Below, piece after piece: positions 20,402 through 32,302 of a stretch of 64,000 nucleotides of DNA (the first letter of the stretch is position 1; each line of letters opens with the position of its first letter). The notes under the pieces are model-generated. The model was given only the letters and a program-made list of their open reading frames with translations, did no database searches and was not told the DNA's origin. This stretch comes from Nitzschia sp. DOCU1 (Eukaryota > Bacillariophyta > Bacillariophyceae > Bacillariales > Bacillariaceae), in contig OX595992.1 of NCBI GenBank assembly GCA_951394045.1, positions 62,001 to 126,000 on the forward strand. Direction: 5' to 3'. The position numbers were made by a program, and so were the translations under genes.

Positions 20402-21476
20402 CCATCGAAACAACGAAATACGACAAGGAAAATCGTGGTATTATAATAATATTGCATGGCAGAGCCGCAGCAGCTATGCCACCGATGTTAGCAACACTAG
20501 CCACTACCCTTTACCCAGCGGAGTATTTGCCTGAAATATCTTTTTCCTCCCCCTTCCACAGTTGGATAGCAAAAACGAAAGTGTTTGAATCGACAGGTCG
20601 CCCTTTTTGATTTCCCCACGATGCCGACAAAGTCCTCGTTTCGAATCATCGTCCCGCATCGCTCTCACTATTTTTGAAAGTCCATATCCTCACCATATCA
20701 ACAGTTGTTCTCCTAGAGCACTGCTTTTAAGAGAGCAATAACTAAGTTCAATGCGGAAAAGAAATTCGTCGGAATCAATTTCGCTGCAATGCTTGCTTGT
20801 AGCACATGTAGCACAGAATTCTCGGCTCGTCCTCGGGAGCTTACAGCGTGGTCGACGTCGTGTTACCCTTATGTCAATCCATATTACAAGTACCGGCATG
20901 ATATCGCACGCTTGTCGTGTTAGAGAGCACCTAGTAGTGGTACTCTAGCAGTAGAGGTATTCTAGCGAGTCGATAGCTAGTACTACCAGGTCACATTCTC
21001 TGAGCTTACCAGTACTACTGATTTCCGTTAGTAGCCCATAGTATCGTGAGGCCACCCTTGGGATGGTGACACAACCAGGCTGTACTATAGTGTGTATGAT
21101 AGTTACACCATGGTCCAACAGCCACATTTTCGCTCCCAGACGCCTTCAAAATCCGGTTGGTTCTGTCTTTTCGCAAGAGTAGGAGTCCGTTAGAGCGTCC
21201 AGCTGGTTTTTCTTAGATGCCGCAGCCGTTACAAGGAAGAGTCATAATGTCAAACATAGCCTATGTAATCATAACAACGAAAATTACTTAGATCCAACGG
21301 TCTATGTAATCATAACCAACGGAAAACACTTAGACACATGGCATACGCCGGCTAGCTCAGCTATTTCTCAAGACATGCCGATTTCGCGGTTTCATCAGAA
21401 ATTCATTGCATTTTACGAATTCCATCGTCCCTTCTGCATCATTTAGCTCCAAGCCCTTCAATAGTAACGAATCACC
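20402..21476. other. Intergenic spacer with a 41-bp tandem duplication
   Basis: No gene is supported. A direct repeat of period 41 begins at 21261 and 21302. Each copy starts CTATGTAATCATAAC and contains ACTTAGA. TAGTAC and CTAGTAGTGG-type palindromes lie near 20930-21010. The 3' end of the stretch holds the promoter and leader of the gene at 21477, with a GAATTC block near 21417. Confidence 0.5.
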
Positions 21477-24400
21477 ATGGGAGGAGCAATTATGAGAACG
21501 GCACCGAGATATTCTGACAGATCAAAAGATGACAAGGGCCTGAAGAAGGTGCGAAAGTCAGACAACGCCTCCAGAAGGAGATTGGGTAGGAGTGATTCTA
21601 GTAGTGAATTCTCCTCCCGTCACATTCGAAAGGGGTTGAGGAGCAAACACACCCTAGGATCCGACCTGCGAACAGTTTCTTCCTCGGGCTCAGAGAGTTC
21701 CCGCCGTCGTGTTCCAAAGCATTACAAGGGAAGAGGAACACTTAAGCAAAGTCGGGGCCGAAGCAGTTATCGGGGAACATCTCCGGTATCCCACCGCTCC
21801 GATTCTTCTGACACAAGATCATCTGCTTCTACACAATATACATCAAATCTACTATCAGTGGACACTGCGGAAAACTCTGAATCCAAATTACAAGATATCG
21901 GTCGTGTTGTCAACGCCTCTGACCTGACGGACTATTCTGATCATTTCACTTTGGACAGTCAAGAGCTCGAAGAGTTTGAAAAATTCGTGCAAAAGCATGA
22001 AAGAAGGGGCCTCAGCCAGATTTATTCTGAAGATTCAGGAAATTCTGCCTTCTATTCCCTAGCAGAATCGAGCTCAAAGGTAAAGGCAGAGCCGAGTGAG
22101 GACGCTACTAGCGGCATCGTGGCTGTCAACTCAAGCGAACTGGCCAAACGAGGCATCGGCCACTGTGCCTACAAAGCATGTTTTTGCATTGACGACGAAA
22201 GCCTCCAAGGGTCCTATGGAGGTCTCAGGGATGGCGAGGTTTTGATCGCAGCTTCAAGTTTGAGCACTCACGAGTCGGTCGACTTTTCAGAAAGGTCTGA
22301 ACGCTCCTACGGTGCATCGTCACGAAGCCAAAGTCGCCATATCGAGAGAATGGAAAGCCGCATGGACTCTCCTTGTACCACGTCGGCTGGTATGGAGAAC
22401 GAGCTGCGAAACTTCCAGGATACCCCTAGTGATGTATTTTGTTTGTGGTTCTGGTGTATGTCCCGTGTTGAGGGAGAGCTCAGCAGTAGGGACGAGGATG
22501 ACAGGGATCTTGATATTCATGGACAGGACACAAATGCTTCTGGAAGGTCGCGAGCGGTGGTATGGCAACGCAGCGAGGACGGGACCTCAAACACGACGAC
22601 CGAAGAATTCCTGTCAGAAGAACGTGCCGCCGCAATCGCTCAAGCGGCCAGGGACAATAACATTCTCAACAGCTTCCGACCTCAGTCTAAAGCTTCTGAC
22701 GATTGCGTTGACAAGCCATCATGTCTGGGTGGGGATTCCTTGTCTAGTACAGAAAATGAAGATTTCTCCATTTCAAAAGAAACTGTCACCGAGGTCGACA
22801 AGAGCGACACGTCACAAATTTCTGTATCGCAGTCAATCTTTGTTCTCGGCGACAACGCAGTTATCTCAGGTGTGAGCGAGGTCGAAGCCGGCAATGGCGA
22901 TACAGCTTTTCTTATCTTCCTCAGCGTTTCGAGGAAGGAGCTTTCGGAAGACGGCAAAGCCGCAGTGGCACGCCGCCGTTTTCAAGGTCATCCATGTTGC
23001 CACCGAGGTACAAACATGGCGGCTTCATCAGAAACCGAACAGAACCTAAGTTTTGAAGCTCCCATTACGATTGTTGCTGATGAGAAAGGGCAAGTCACAG
23101 AGCGCCCGCGTTTGATCATCGAAGACACGGCCTTGAACTACTTGGACAACCTTTGCCAGCTCAGCGAAGCATCCTACTACTGCTTGGACAAGAAAACCAA
23201 GCGAAAGATCACACGGGTGGTTCAAGCTCATCAAGCAAATTATAGTTCGTATCTAGAAGTTGCGCCAACATTCTCGCTTGAAAGTCAAGGCAGCCACGTT
23301 ACTTCGTCATCCGACGAGACGGCTTGTCAATACATGTTTTGCATGAGAGCGGCAGAATGGCTTGGGGAACATACCACCCCGGAGGATTCACTTACACTTC
23401 AAAGTCCCAGTGCTGAAGAGATGCCAAAACTAGAAGAATTTCCTCAGATGGCGGCGACGTTTACAGCTGCGATCGAAGACGCCCTTTCCCTACAACGCAA
23501 GCGTACAAACGAATTGAATGCAGCAAAAGAAAGGCGGTCGACCAAGCTTTCCGCTCTGCAACCGTGGCTCACAAAACAACCGACTACTGTTGGGAAAGCT
23601 GAGATTGACAAGTATTTTGATGGATCGCCTTCAGCGCTAAAGGCGGGATCCTCGGCCGCATCATCATGCGATACGGAAAGGGCCGAAGTGGATCAATATA
23701 TTGAGAGCTTGGCAACTGTTTCACAACAGTTTTCGCAGGAGGAAAAACCGTCAATGTACTTGCGAGGAATGAGCCGATCAGCGGTGAAGGCCCACGCCAT
23801 GCTCCACGCTGGGAAGAAGCCTCGTTGTACTTCTAAACTTTCCGAGTTCACGAAAGCCACAACTCATGAGAGCAACTTGCATCTAACAGATACAGGCGAT
23901 TCATCCGAGGTAGCACCATTACCGTATACTCCTGCCGCACCAAATGAGGCAACGGAAGCCACCTTGCTGAAAACTCAGGATCTTCATCGGCCCATCAACC
24001 AGCGAAGAAGCGAAAAGGTGGAGAAACTGCAAGCTTTCCGAATAAAGAATAAGGCTGGAAAAATGAAGGCGTCGCTTCGATCTCCTATGACAACAACTCC
24101 TACTACCGCCCAAACCCCGCCAATGGCGCCCACCTCCGCGACGGGTCTTGCAGCGCCCCCTCCTACCACCACAGTGCTTATCGGTCCAGGAGAGAATTCA
24201 ACATCCAGCCGTATGTCTATTCGGTCCTTTGGACGTCGAAGTAGTGGCGAGGAGAGTCTGAAAGGAACGAAATTTCTCGGCGAGAACGGAAAGAGTGAAT
24301 CTTCTTCGAACCATAGCGCCTGCATCAACACTTATCTTATGTTTTTGGAGGAGAAAGATGGGCCAGGTACGGATCACCACAGAGTTGTCGATAAGGTCCC

Positions 24401-25115
24401 ACCTACTGCTACAAGCCCCAGAGACGGCAATCGTGTCCCGTCTCATGTCGGCAAGAATCTTGATGAAGAATGGCATGCTGCATTGGTGCGAGGTGGAAAC
24501 GTCGTCCATGGAGCAAGGGAGATCTTGAGCCGATACGCCGGAGAAAGCTTCGGAGGGACTAACGGTTTTGTGTCCAACGATGTGTCCGCAGCTGACGGTG
24601 AGGAGCAGAGGGAAGAGTTCGAAAGGCAATACCAACAAGAGACCGAGGAGCCGGAGCGTGAGCAAGTGAGTAATCTACTACCCTTCGACCGCCACGAGCT
24701 TCCCACTACCTCTACCGAGCCACTACCTGTCCCTGCCTTTGTCCCACGAATTTCACCGGAAATGTTGGAACACATTTCTTCGTCTAAGGATAACAAGATG
24801 ATCAGCAAGGACATGGATGCAGACGAACGCCGCCTCCAATCCTATGCCGAACGTTCTCGTCTATCGCAGCAGCTTTTGCTGGCGGACAACTCTACACGAC
24901 ACCAAGGTAGAATGCTAGACCACCGGGGTATTGGTACTACTACTGGTAGTGGCCCCTTTGTCCAATTTGAAAAATCCCAAATCTACCAAACCGGGCTTTC
25001 GCGACAGCAACGACGAACAACAAACGCTTCCGTTTCTTCCAGTACGAGCGGCAGCAACGACGAGTTCTTTGACGCCGTAAGCCGAAACAGTAGTTCTCTT
25101 TCCGTGGATGAATGA
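21477..25115 (+). CDS. Very large disordered Ser/Glu-rich protein
   Basis: A single open frame of 1212 codons begins at CACCATGGGA, a good eukaryotic start context. The first 100 residues are basic and Arg/Ser-rich (SRRRLGRSDSSSEFSSRH). The rest is a low-complexity acidic chain with short Cys-containing hydrophobic islands at DVFCLWFWCMSR, GHCAYKACFCIDDES and CQYMFCMRAAEWLGE. A Pro/Thr-rich linker (TTTPTTAQTPPMAPTS) lies near residue 880, and a helical Glu-rich stretch (EEQREEFERQYQQE) near residue 1045. No known domain was recognised. The islands could be retained in-frame introns or small interaction motifs; transcript data would be needed to tell. Confidence 0.7.
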   Translation: MGGAIMRTAPRYSDRSKDDKGLKKVRKSDNASRRRLGRSDSSSEFSSRHIRKGLRSKHTLGSDLRTVSSSGSESSRRRVPKHYKGRGTLKQSRGRSSYRGTSPVSHRSDSSDTRSSASTQYTSNLLSVDTAENSESKLQDIGRVVNASDLTDYSDHFTLDSQELEEFEKFVQKHERRGLSQIYSEDSGNSAFYSLAESSSKVKAEPSEDATSGIVAVNSSELAKRGIGHCAYKACFCIDDESLQGSYGGLRDGEVLIAASSLSTHESVDFSERSERSYGASSRSQSRHIERMESRMDSPCTTSAGMENELRNFQDTPSDVFCLWFWCMSRVEGELSSRDEDDRDLDIHGQDTNASGRSRAVVWQRSEDGTSNTTTEEFLSEERAAAIAQAARDNNILNSFRPQSKASDDCVDKPSCLGGDSLSSTENEDFSISKETVTEVDKSDTSQISVSQSIFVLGDNAVISGVSEVEAGNGDTAFLIFLSVSRKELSEDGKAAVARRRFQGHPCCHRGTNMAASSETEQNLSFEAPITIVADEKGQVTERPRLIIEDTALNYLDNLCQLSEASYYCLDKKTKRKITRVVQAHQANYSSYLEVAPTFSLESQGSHVTSSSDETACQYMFCMRAAEWLGEHTTPEDSLTLQSPSAEEMPKLEEFPQMAATFTAAIEDALSLQRKRTNELNAAKERRSTKLSALQPWLTKQPTTVGKAEIDKYFDGSPSALKAGSSAASSCDTERAEVDQYIESLATVSQQFSQEEKPSMYLRGMSRSAVKAHAMLHAGKKPRCTSKLSEFTKATTHESNLHLTDTGDSSEVAPLPYTPAAPNEATEATLLKTQDLHRPINQRRSEKVEKLQAFRIKNKAGKMKASLRSPMTTTPTTAQTPPMAPTSATGLAAPPPTTTVLIGPGENSTSSRMSIRSFGRRSSGEESLKGTKFLGENGKSESSSNHSACINTYLMFLEEKDGPGTDHHRVVDKVPPTATSPRDGNRVPSHVGKNLDEEWHAALVRGGNVVHGAREILSRYAGESFGGTNGFVSNDVSAADGEEQREEFERQYQQETEEPEREQVSNLLPFDRHELPTTSTEPLPVPAFVPRISPEMLEHISSSKDNKMISKDMDADERRLQSYAERSRLSQQLLLADNSTRHQGRMLDHRGIGTTTGSGPFVQFEKSQIYQTGLSRQQRRTTNASVSSSTSGSNDEFFDAVSRNSSSLSVDE

Positions 25116-26118
25116 GTGTGTTTGCTGTTTGATCAAAGCGTTTTGATAATGCTTCTATTCTGCATAAAATGAAATAATTTGACTCTAGCTACCGCAACCG
25201 AACGTTTTGGTGAACGACAGTCGATCCGAAACTAGCGCTAGAAACTTTACTTTTACAAGCACCAGCTTTTCTGCCCGCCTTACATACTTCAGTAGATAGT
25301 AGGAACCCTTCTTCTAGCCCAATATTCACAGTTTGCTTCTTCATACTACGGAAGCTATGCTGCACGTTCTGGTAGTAGTAGTAGTAGTGTTGTCCACTGT
25401 TGGCTGGCTACAGCTAGTAGAGAGCCAAGTCGGCAGCTGTTTCTATACGACTAATAATCTCTTCTTCTTCTGGTGGTCTTCGAACGACAACGGAGCCATC
25501 GGGACCCTGTTATTCCGGCTCTTCTACCCGCCTACCGGTGAGGCTTTCATCTTCAATCAGGTTCGCCCAAATGACAAAATAAGTGGATCGAGATGTTCAT
25601 GGATAAAAGAGCTCAAGTTCTCGCGTTTGGTTGCCATTATCCAGGTTCGTATTTTGTGAGATGGGGGTTCGCAGTAGAGTACGGTATTAGCTGCCCTACA
25701 ATTGAGAGAGAGAGAATTGCTTGTCGGGATATTGAAAGATCAAGAAAGGGCTTAATCTTAGATGACACGAAACAGCAGGCCATCATTGTTCTTTTGTAAT
25801 GCATTAAGCCTCTTTTCTCATGGGCGAAGGCTCGCATGTGACATGGACTTGGCCTGCCATCTGCTTCGTTTGACACCCTGTAGCGCATGTACAAGGTATG
25901 CCATAGTAGGGGATCTCCAATTTCCCGAACAGTCAACATGGTTATGCCTGTGGTACATCCCTCGTGGAATTCAACGCATTCGACGTTTCGCTTCTCCGGC
26001 CAAACCAAGGGTGAATTTTTATCCTTCGTGTACCGCCATCTTTTGCGTAACGCGATACCCGGCGCAAGCTTCGTCTCACAATTTCCCCGCTCAAAACAAA
26101 ATAGCCAGGTTAACAACA
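25116..26118. other. Spacer upstream of the TPR-like gene
   Basis: The frame of the following gene is open from an ATG at 25762, but the 119 residues before 26119 are unlike the paralogue and are treated here as leader. A GTAGTAGTAGTAGTAGT run lies near 25372-25388. No other gene was recognised. Confidence 0.4.
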
Positions 26119-27006
26119 ATGAAGATGAATCACCCTGAAGCAATTCGTCTCAATAACCTGGGTGCTTCCATGATGTTGGCTGGGCGTGACCAGGAATCGT
26201 CCAAATATTTTGCGCAATCGCTCGGTATGCTGAAACAACTCTTGGCGCAATCTGAAAGTCGCGGAAATCGATTCCGCGATGACGACGCTTCGCCGTTGCC
26301 GTCTCCACTTTATACTCACGATGCTGGGCCAACACCCTCTTTCCCTCCTCATCTGATACAGAATAAGAAACGAAGGCGTATCTCCTCCTCTGCTTCTACG
26401 GCAGACAGAGAAAAAGAAGAACAACAGTCTAACAAGAAGGTCCTGGTACCCCACAGGACACTCCCCATTGCGTGGAAGAGTCAGAGTGCCGATCCGCAAT
26501 CGGACGATGAATTATTCTATCGCTTCGGAAGTCTCTTTTTCCTACAAGCACATTCTTGGTTGGACTTCAACGTCTTGAAATGTCACTGCGCCTGCGTCAT
26601 TTTTAACATGGGCTTGTTGCATCACAAGTTTGGACTTTCCGTCAGGAAGAACACGAACAATAAGAGCTTGGACAAGGCTGAGCAATTGTATCGCCTCGCC
26701 ATTCAGATTCTCAAAGACTTTGTTCTTTCTTTGACAGATGAAGAAAATAGCGGTATGCTTATGGACGTGACATCCATGCTCGTAATGATGGCATCGCTCA
26801 ACAACCTGTCCCATTTGTTGTGGCTGCGTCCCTCCCATGAGCGCATTGCCGAAGCTGCTAGCAATATGCACTTCTTGTCGCGTCTCTTGAATGCATCACG
26901 TGACCAAATGCTTGGGTCAGTCGTGTCGGAAGCCACTTGGTCGGACCTCGTCTTGAATGGCCTGGTGGTTGATCAACGTCTATACCAAAGTGCCGGTGCT
27001 GCCTAA
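26119..27006 (+). CDS. Diatom-type TPR-like repeat protein A
   Basis: The ATG at 26119 gives 295 residues starting MKMNHPEAIRLNNLGASMML. A first helix pair (SSKYFAQSLGMLKQLL) resembles a tetratricopeptide unit. An insert rich in Pro, Arg and Ser with KKRRRISSS follows. A second helical region contains CVIFNMGLLHHKFGL, SLDKAEQLYRLAIQIL and SMLVMMASLNNLSHLL. The same three blocks in the same order occur in the minus-strand gene at 55839-56831 (FNMALLYHLEG, LDKAGTLYQTVIDVL, ACWNNLAHIRY), so the two are paralogues. TPR-like repeats usually mediate protein-protein contact; the partner is unknown. The longer start at 25762 cannot be excluded. Confidence 0.7.
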   Translation: MKMNHPEAIRLNNLGASMMLAGRDQESSKYFAQSLGMLKQLLAQSESRGNRFRDDDASPLPSPLYTHDAGPTPSFPPHLIQNKKRRRISSSASTADREKEEQQSNKKVLVPHRTLPIAWKSQSADPQSDDELFYRFGSLFFLQAHSWLDFNVLKCHCACVIFNMGLLHHKFGLSVRKNTNNKSLDKAEQLYRLAIQILKDFVLSLTDEENSGMLMDVTSMLVMMASLNNLSHLLWLRPSHERIAEAASNMHFLSRLLNASRDQMLGSVVSEATWSDLVLNGLVVDQRLYQSAGAA

Positions 27007-27789
27007 TCCCAAGGCAACGAACGTAACTATCACCCTTGGTGGACCAAACATTCAGTAAACGTACAGTGTTTTCTCACACAGTATGATTCTCCCCCTTTTA
27101 CTCTGGGCACCATTTCCCACCAACAATATCACCACGAGTCGAATGCCTGCCGCTACGGCGGCAGTGCTCGGAAGAATGTATAGAGTTGTCGACACACTAT
27201 GCCGTCAATTTCCATTCACATATTGGCATGGCGTGTGGAGCAATCCCTTTCCCATTCGCACATACCAGTAAAGCTACAAAACACTCACTTTTTTGCCGAA
27301 GCCTAAGGTACCACCTACTAGATCTACTTTGCTCTTTTAAACGCATGGCGTTAGTTGGAACGCTAACTTCGAGATTCCTCGACTACTAGTAGTAGAGGAC
27401 TACTCCAAAGTATCCTCGCTACAACGTACTACCTTGTTCGTGACGCAGCAAGGGTGGTTTCATTTGTTGTGTCATCACTTTTTGTGGCCTCCAATCGCCA
27501 TTGCAGTATTCGACGACGACGACAACACAATCCCGACCACCACGCAAAAACATGACCTCACTAAAGCCAATCCATCATCCACCTCCGCAACATCAATGTC
27601 GCGTTGCCTCCTACCTGTCGAGGTTTGTATCTATCATCAACAAGACAAGACATTTCGTTGGGATTAGCTTCACACTTTGGTGGATTGACAATCGTCACGG
27701 CAATCGCCTTGCTGTACTAAAATGCCATCTACTAGTAGTATAACAAGCTATACGCACTCAAAATATCCCCAAGCTAGTAGAAAACTCGT
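27007..27789. other. Convergent spacer between TPR-like gene and DUR3
   Basis: This is the 3' flank of both neighbours. The perfect palindrome CTACTAGTAG occurs at 27383-27392 and 27729-27738, in line with other gene boundaries in the window. Small frames present here have no support. Confidence 0.5.
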
Positions 27790-30080
27790 TTACGCTCCGC
27801 CCACCAAAGGCACGGACGAGACCACACTAGCCTGATCACCACCACCACCGTCTTCTAGTTTGGATTTGGGGCGAATACGCATCGACACCAAGATTCCATT
27901 GATGATGACATCAATGTCATGGAAACTTTCCGAAAGCGGCAAAAATATGATTACTGCGGCCGCACCAAATCCCCAAAGGACTGCCAACATGACCCAAAAC
28001 GCAAAATAACTTTGCGAAAAGACTCCGGCCGGAATCGACAAGACGGGCCACAAAATGATCAAGATAAAGGTCAAGAGATAGACTCGGCGATTGGCCCATG
28101 TACTTGCTTCTTCCAAAATCTTGGGATCGTTACCCGTCAAGCCCCTTTGGTCATCTTCAATGAGTGTAATTTCCTTGGAGAATTCGGCAAAATCAAAGTA
28201 TTGAGGATCCACAAAGGTCGAATAGGCCCAATGAATAATGGCGCTGGACAAAATCGCCACTAGATTTCCCGTCAGCATGGCAGCATTCGAACCCAAGGTA
28301 TCAATATCAATACTTCCACCATTGATCTTCGCCGTAAGAATCCATGCCATGAGCGCCAAGGCCAATCCCGACCATGCCGCCAACACGGCTCCTCGTCCAC
28401 TCGCCTTGTCCCACGTCATGAGATTCCAGAGCGGAGCCACGGCGGATCCAATCACGACGCCCATGAACAAATATACCCATCCCAAATTCAATCCAAGTTC
28501 AAATAGAATAATGGAAAAGCATCCCATAAAGACACCAAACAAGACCACAACCAATCGACTCATAAATAAGATTTGTTCTCCATCCGCTTGAGGGTTAATG
28601 TATTCACGATAAATATCATACGACACCAGGCTCGATACGGCAATGGATTCGGCACTTCCAGTAGAGACAATGGCCATGAACAGCATGATGAGAATGAGAG
28701 CGGATCCGGCACTTCCCATGAGTTCGGTAGCGACCGCTGGGGGCACTAGGCCCGCTCCGGCTTCGGCGGCATTAATGGGAAGCTGGAGTGCCGTTGACGC
28801 CAAGCCGACGGATGTGGCCAAGGAAAAGGGAATGGCGAACCAAACAATGCTAACAGACAAAAGAGAGAGAAAGCATATGAGTGAATTCGTCCAAATGTAC
28901 AAATCCAGTCACGTCCATCCATGACGCACCCAGCCAAGACGAAGCCTTTGGCGGCCGATTGTGGTCTAGAGGCAATGGCCGACTGCCAATAGGATTGATC
29001 CACAAAGACGGTTCCAAAGTTTCCCACAATATTAATGACACCAAACATGGCTCCATCACTGGATTGCATCGTCAAGAAAGATCCTTCCCTATTTCCTGGA
29101 ACAGGTCCACACGCATATTGACCAGGTTCAAAGAAAGTACTAGCCGCATTCCCATCTCTCGAAAATATCTCTTGACATTGTTCCAACGAGTAACTGGTAG
29201 TTTTGGTCAAGTAATCATAAATGGTATCGGAACTGTAAATCTTGATGTATACGGCAAAAATCATGGTAATCAAAACGACAAAAATGACAGTCGTGTGCAC
29301 ATAGGAAGCCAAAAAGGTGGCATGCAGGCCTCCACTTGCCGTGTACAAGACCACCCCCCACGGAATCAAAAAGGATGCCAATCGATAGTCTACTCCTGTC
29401 AAGGCTTCGACGGTCGCAGCTCCTCCCAATAAAAGCATGGAAGTGACGATAATGTTGGTAATGAAACAAAAGAACAAAAAGGTGATATGCGCCGCCCGTC
29501 CCCAGCGTGCTCGGACCATTTCACATACAGTATGTGCCTTGGGTGCATATTGCTTGACTTTGATGGCCAAGACGGCAAATAAGATAATTTGGATCGTGGC
29601 ACCTGACGCGTACCAAAAGGGACCGCTGACCCCATATTGCCAGGCCACATTTGAACTTTGCAACAAGGTGGCGGCCCATGTCCATTGACCGACAATCACA
29701 CTAGCCGACAAGCCTGTCTTGGTCATTCGACCAGCCGTGCTGACACGAACGCGTAAGTTAAATGCACGGCATCAGTGGCATATCCTTCATCCAATCTACG
29801 TACTTGAAGTACTCGCTGGTCACCACGGAATAGCTTCCAAATCGATTGTTCACTGCGACAATGATGGTGGTAAAGATGGAGAAGATGATTCCGAATCCCA
29901 GCAAGACAATCTACAAGGCAATATGTGAGCGGCGATCGGTACATCCTGCTGCCACGAATGTCAAAAGTCACTCACATAACCGACATTCTCTGACAGCGGC
30001 GGCTGCCCTCCAAAGAAGGAATCATAGCCATCGTACCGAGCAAAGGGTGGGACGTCGTCCGTCTTGACAATCGTCGTCAT
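27790..30080 (-). CDS. DUR3: Urea/Na+ symporter, DUR3 type (four exons)
   Basis: Exons are 29976-30080, 29804-29910, 28930-29739 and 27790-28849, separated by GT-AG introns of 65, 64 and 80 nt. All phases agree and the total is 2082 nt, or 693 residues, close to the size usual for DUR3. The protein starts [18 protein letters not shown]. After a first helix it has [14 protein letters not shown] joined to [20 protein letters not shown]. That is followed by [18 protein letters not shown] and [18 protein letters not shown], a block typical of DUR3 within the sodium:solute symporter family. Many further hydrophobic helices follow and the tail is short and Gly-rich. Function by family: high-affinity sodium- or proton-coupled urea uptake at the plasma membrane, usually induced by nitrogen shortage. 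The promoter is shared with the plastid TPR gene. Confidence 0.95.
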
Positions 30081-30643
30081 GCTATAGAGAGTGGTAGTGG
30101 AAGCTACTACCGTATCGTAATTCTGCAAACGATTGAGTGTTGAGTGAGGTTAAGATGGGGTGCAATGAGGCGAAAAGGCACTCTCGGTAGGAGGTTTCGT
30201 TTCTTCCATCCAACACTGCCGATCTTCCGACTTGGAATAGTGAAGAAGTATCATACACTACAGTACACCGTAGGAACCAACGGCGGACGGTCCGAAGGAG
30301 AAATGGGAGGGGCATACCAGGTATCCAAAAGAGAATAAAGTTCCGATTCCCGAAGGAGAAGATGAACGAACGAAGCGTGTCACTCAAATAAATGTCTGGC
30401 CGGTTACCGTAATATGATTGATTAGTCCGAACGACGGGTGCCTAGCATGACTTTCGTGACGTCATTGTGGAAATCAATCCTGACGTCACAAAAGGACAAA
30501 CTCGTTTGGATCGACGATGACGATGACGCGATCCAATCAGTACACAAACTAATGGCCATTGCACATCCTATCGTCGAGTCTGGCATAGCTACCGGTAGCT
30601 AGTAGCAGTTTTCGTCCTTGCTGCAGTACCTGTACAGATCGCA
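30081..30643. promoter_or_regulatory. Divergent promoter of DUR3 and the plastid TPR gene
   Basis: The 563-nt spacer holds two perfect TGACGTCA palindromes at 30457-30464 and 30481-30488, 24 nt apart start to start. This is the bZIP/CRE site. In the diatom Phaeodactylum, TGACGT and ACGTCA elements mediate CO2/cAMP responses. Whether they serve DUR3, the TPR gene or both is not known. Confidence 0.6.
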
Positions 30644-32056
30644 ATGATGAAGGTTCCAAAGGCAGTAGTAGCGACGACGACGTTGTTATTCGCCTGCGTC
30701 CTCGTCAGCAATGGCGTGCTCATCGTTGCCGCCTTTGCTCCTCCCATGAGCCTGATGGCGGCCCATACGCCAGTGGTCGTGCAGCACCATCACCAGCCCG
30801 AGCTCGCTATTGGCAAGGCGGCGTCCATGCCATCATTGGAAGACTCCATTCAATACTGGTATCAACAAACCCTGGGCGTTCCGCCTGCCTATGCTGCTGC
30901 TGCTACTACGACGCCTAGTCCGCCCACCAAGGACGAAATCAATTTGTTACGACAAGCCTTTGCCGCCTTTTACGGCACGGGACGAGATTACGTCGTGGCC
31001 GAGCAACTGTTGAGTCAAACCCTGGAGGCGTGGCAACGACAACCTCCCGATGAACAAGCTGGATTGTACCGAGTACGGGGAGATTGTTACATGGCACTTC
31101 TCAAACCCACACAAGCCATTGCAGACTATACCAAGGCGATTACGCTACTTACCACACCTGGGGATGCGGCATCCTTAGCTGCCGGCAGCAATGCGGACCC
31201 TGCGGAACTTCCCGCTGCCTAGTGAGTATCATCGTGATGCAACTACTGCTACTTTACAGGACTTATTCGTCTGGCAAAGCTCCTCACCCACTTTTCATGT
31301 TGCTTTTGTTATGAAACGACGAACAGTTTGGGCCGTGCTCGTGCGATTCGTAGTCTACATACAACTGCAACGCCCGAGCAACGAATCATGGCCGTACAAG
31401 ACTATGAACAAACATTGAAGCTATCAGCACGAGAAGAATGGGATACTCCCCAAGAGTTATTGGAGGATGGGGCTCGAACGAATCCTTATGCCGCATGGGA
31501 ATATGGCATGGCCTTGCGATTGGCTGGAGAATACAACAAGGCCATGATGATTCATCAACTTTCGGCGGATGTTTTTGACGATATTGGAGATAGAGCCAGA
31601 TCCGTTATTAGTACATTGGATGCAGGAATCGATGCGGCGTCGACCAAGGATCAATTGGAAACAGCAAAGACCATGTTGAAAGATGCAATCCAAAAGACAA
31701 AAACTGTGGAAGGAAGGGATATCCCACTGTTACAACGTGTCATTGCCAAGGAAGGAGAAGGACGCATGGCACTGGCTAGCGTGGCATGGACGACAGGCGA
31801 CCGAGCCGAAGCAGAAAAACAACTAGGATTGGCCTGTCAACGACTCGACCAATTGGAGGCGGATGCTATCAATCGAAACAAAATTAATCCACCGCCCCAG
31901 CAACCACCCAGATTACTTTTTAATATCGATGATGGAGTCGGTGCATTGGATATTTCATGCACACGACTAAGAAATCAAGAATACTTGACGCAGCGGCTGG
32001 AATGGCCTGGGTCGCTACAAGATCGAGTGGGAAAACTGTTTTCCTTGAGTAAGTAG
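30644..32056 (+). CDS. Plastid-targeted TPR-like protein (two exons)
   Basis: Exon 1 is 30644-31221 and exon 2 is 31327-32056, with a GTGAGT...GAACAG intron of 105 nt. The join turns TAG into a Tyr codon and reads LPAAYLGRARAIRSL; the product has 435 residues. The N-terminus has a hydrophobic signal segment (TTLLFACVLVSNGVLIV) followed directly by AAFAPP, the diatom AXAFAP plastid-import motif with the essential Phe. A second possible thylakoid-type signal ends at AYAAAA near residue 87. The mature part has TPR-like helices: AGLYRVRGDCYMALLKPTQA with IADYTKAITLL, then AAWEYGMALRLAGEYNKA. Family knowledge suggests an assembly or scaffold role in the chloroplast; the target complex is unknown. 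Confidence 0.85.
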
Positions 32057-32302
32057 TAATACTACCGGTAGTAGTGCGTGATACTGCTTCCATTATCATT
32101 AATCGCGTGGAATAGTCTGGCACATAGTACTATACAATTCCTGTAGCTTACACTGGATGCGTTCGTTCTGTGCTACAATATGCTCCCTATCGTCCGTTTG
32201 CTGCCATCGCCACAAAGAAAGCAAGGAGCCGATACTTTCTCTCTTTCAAATTCTTGAATTATGCGTAATACTGCACTAAATTCCCCTTTATCTACCCGGC
32301 GT

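Noticed and set aside
28881..29432. 183-codon plus-strand frame
   Set aside because: It is antisense to DUR3 exon 3, whose frame and splicing are well supported.
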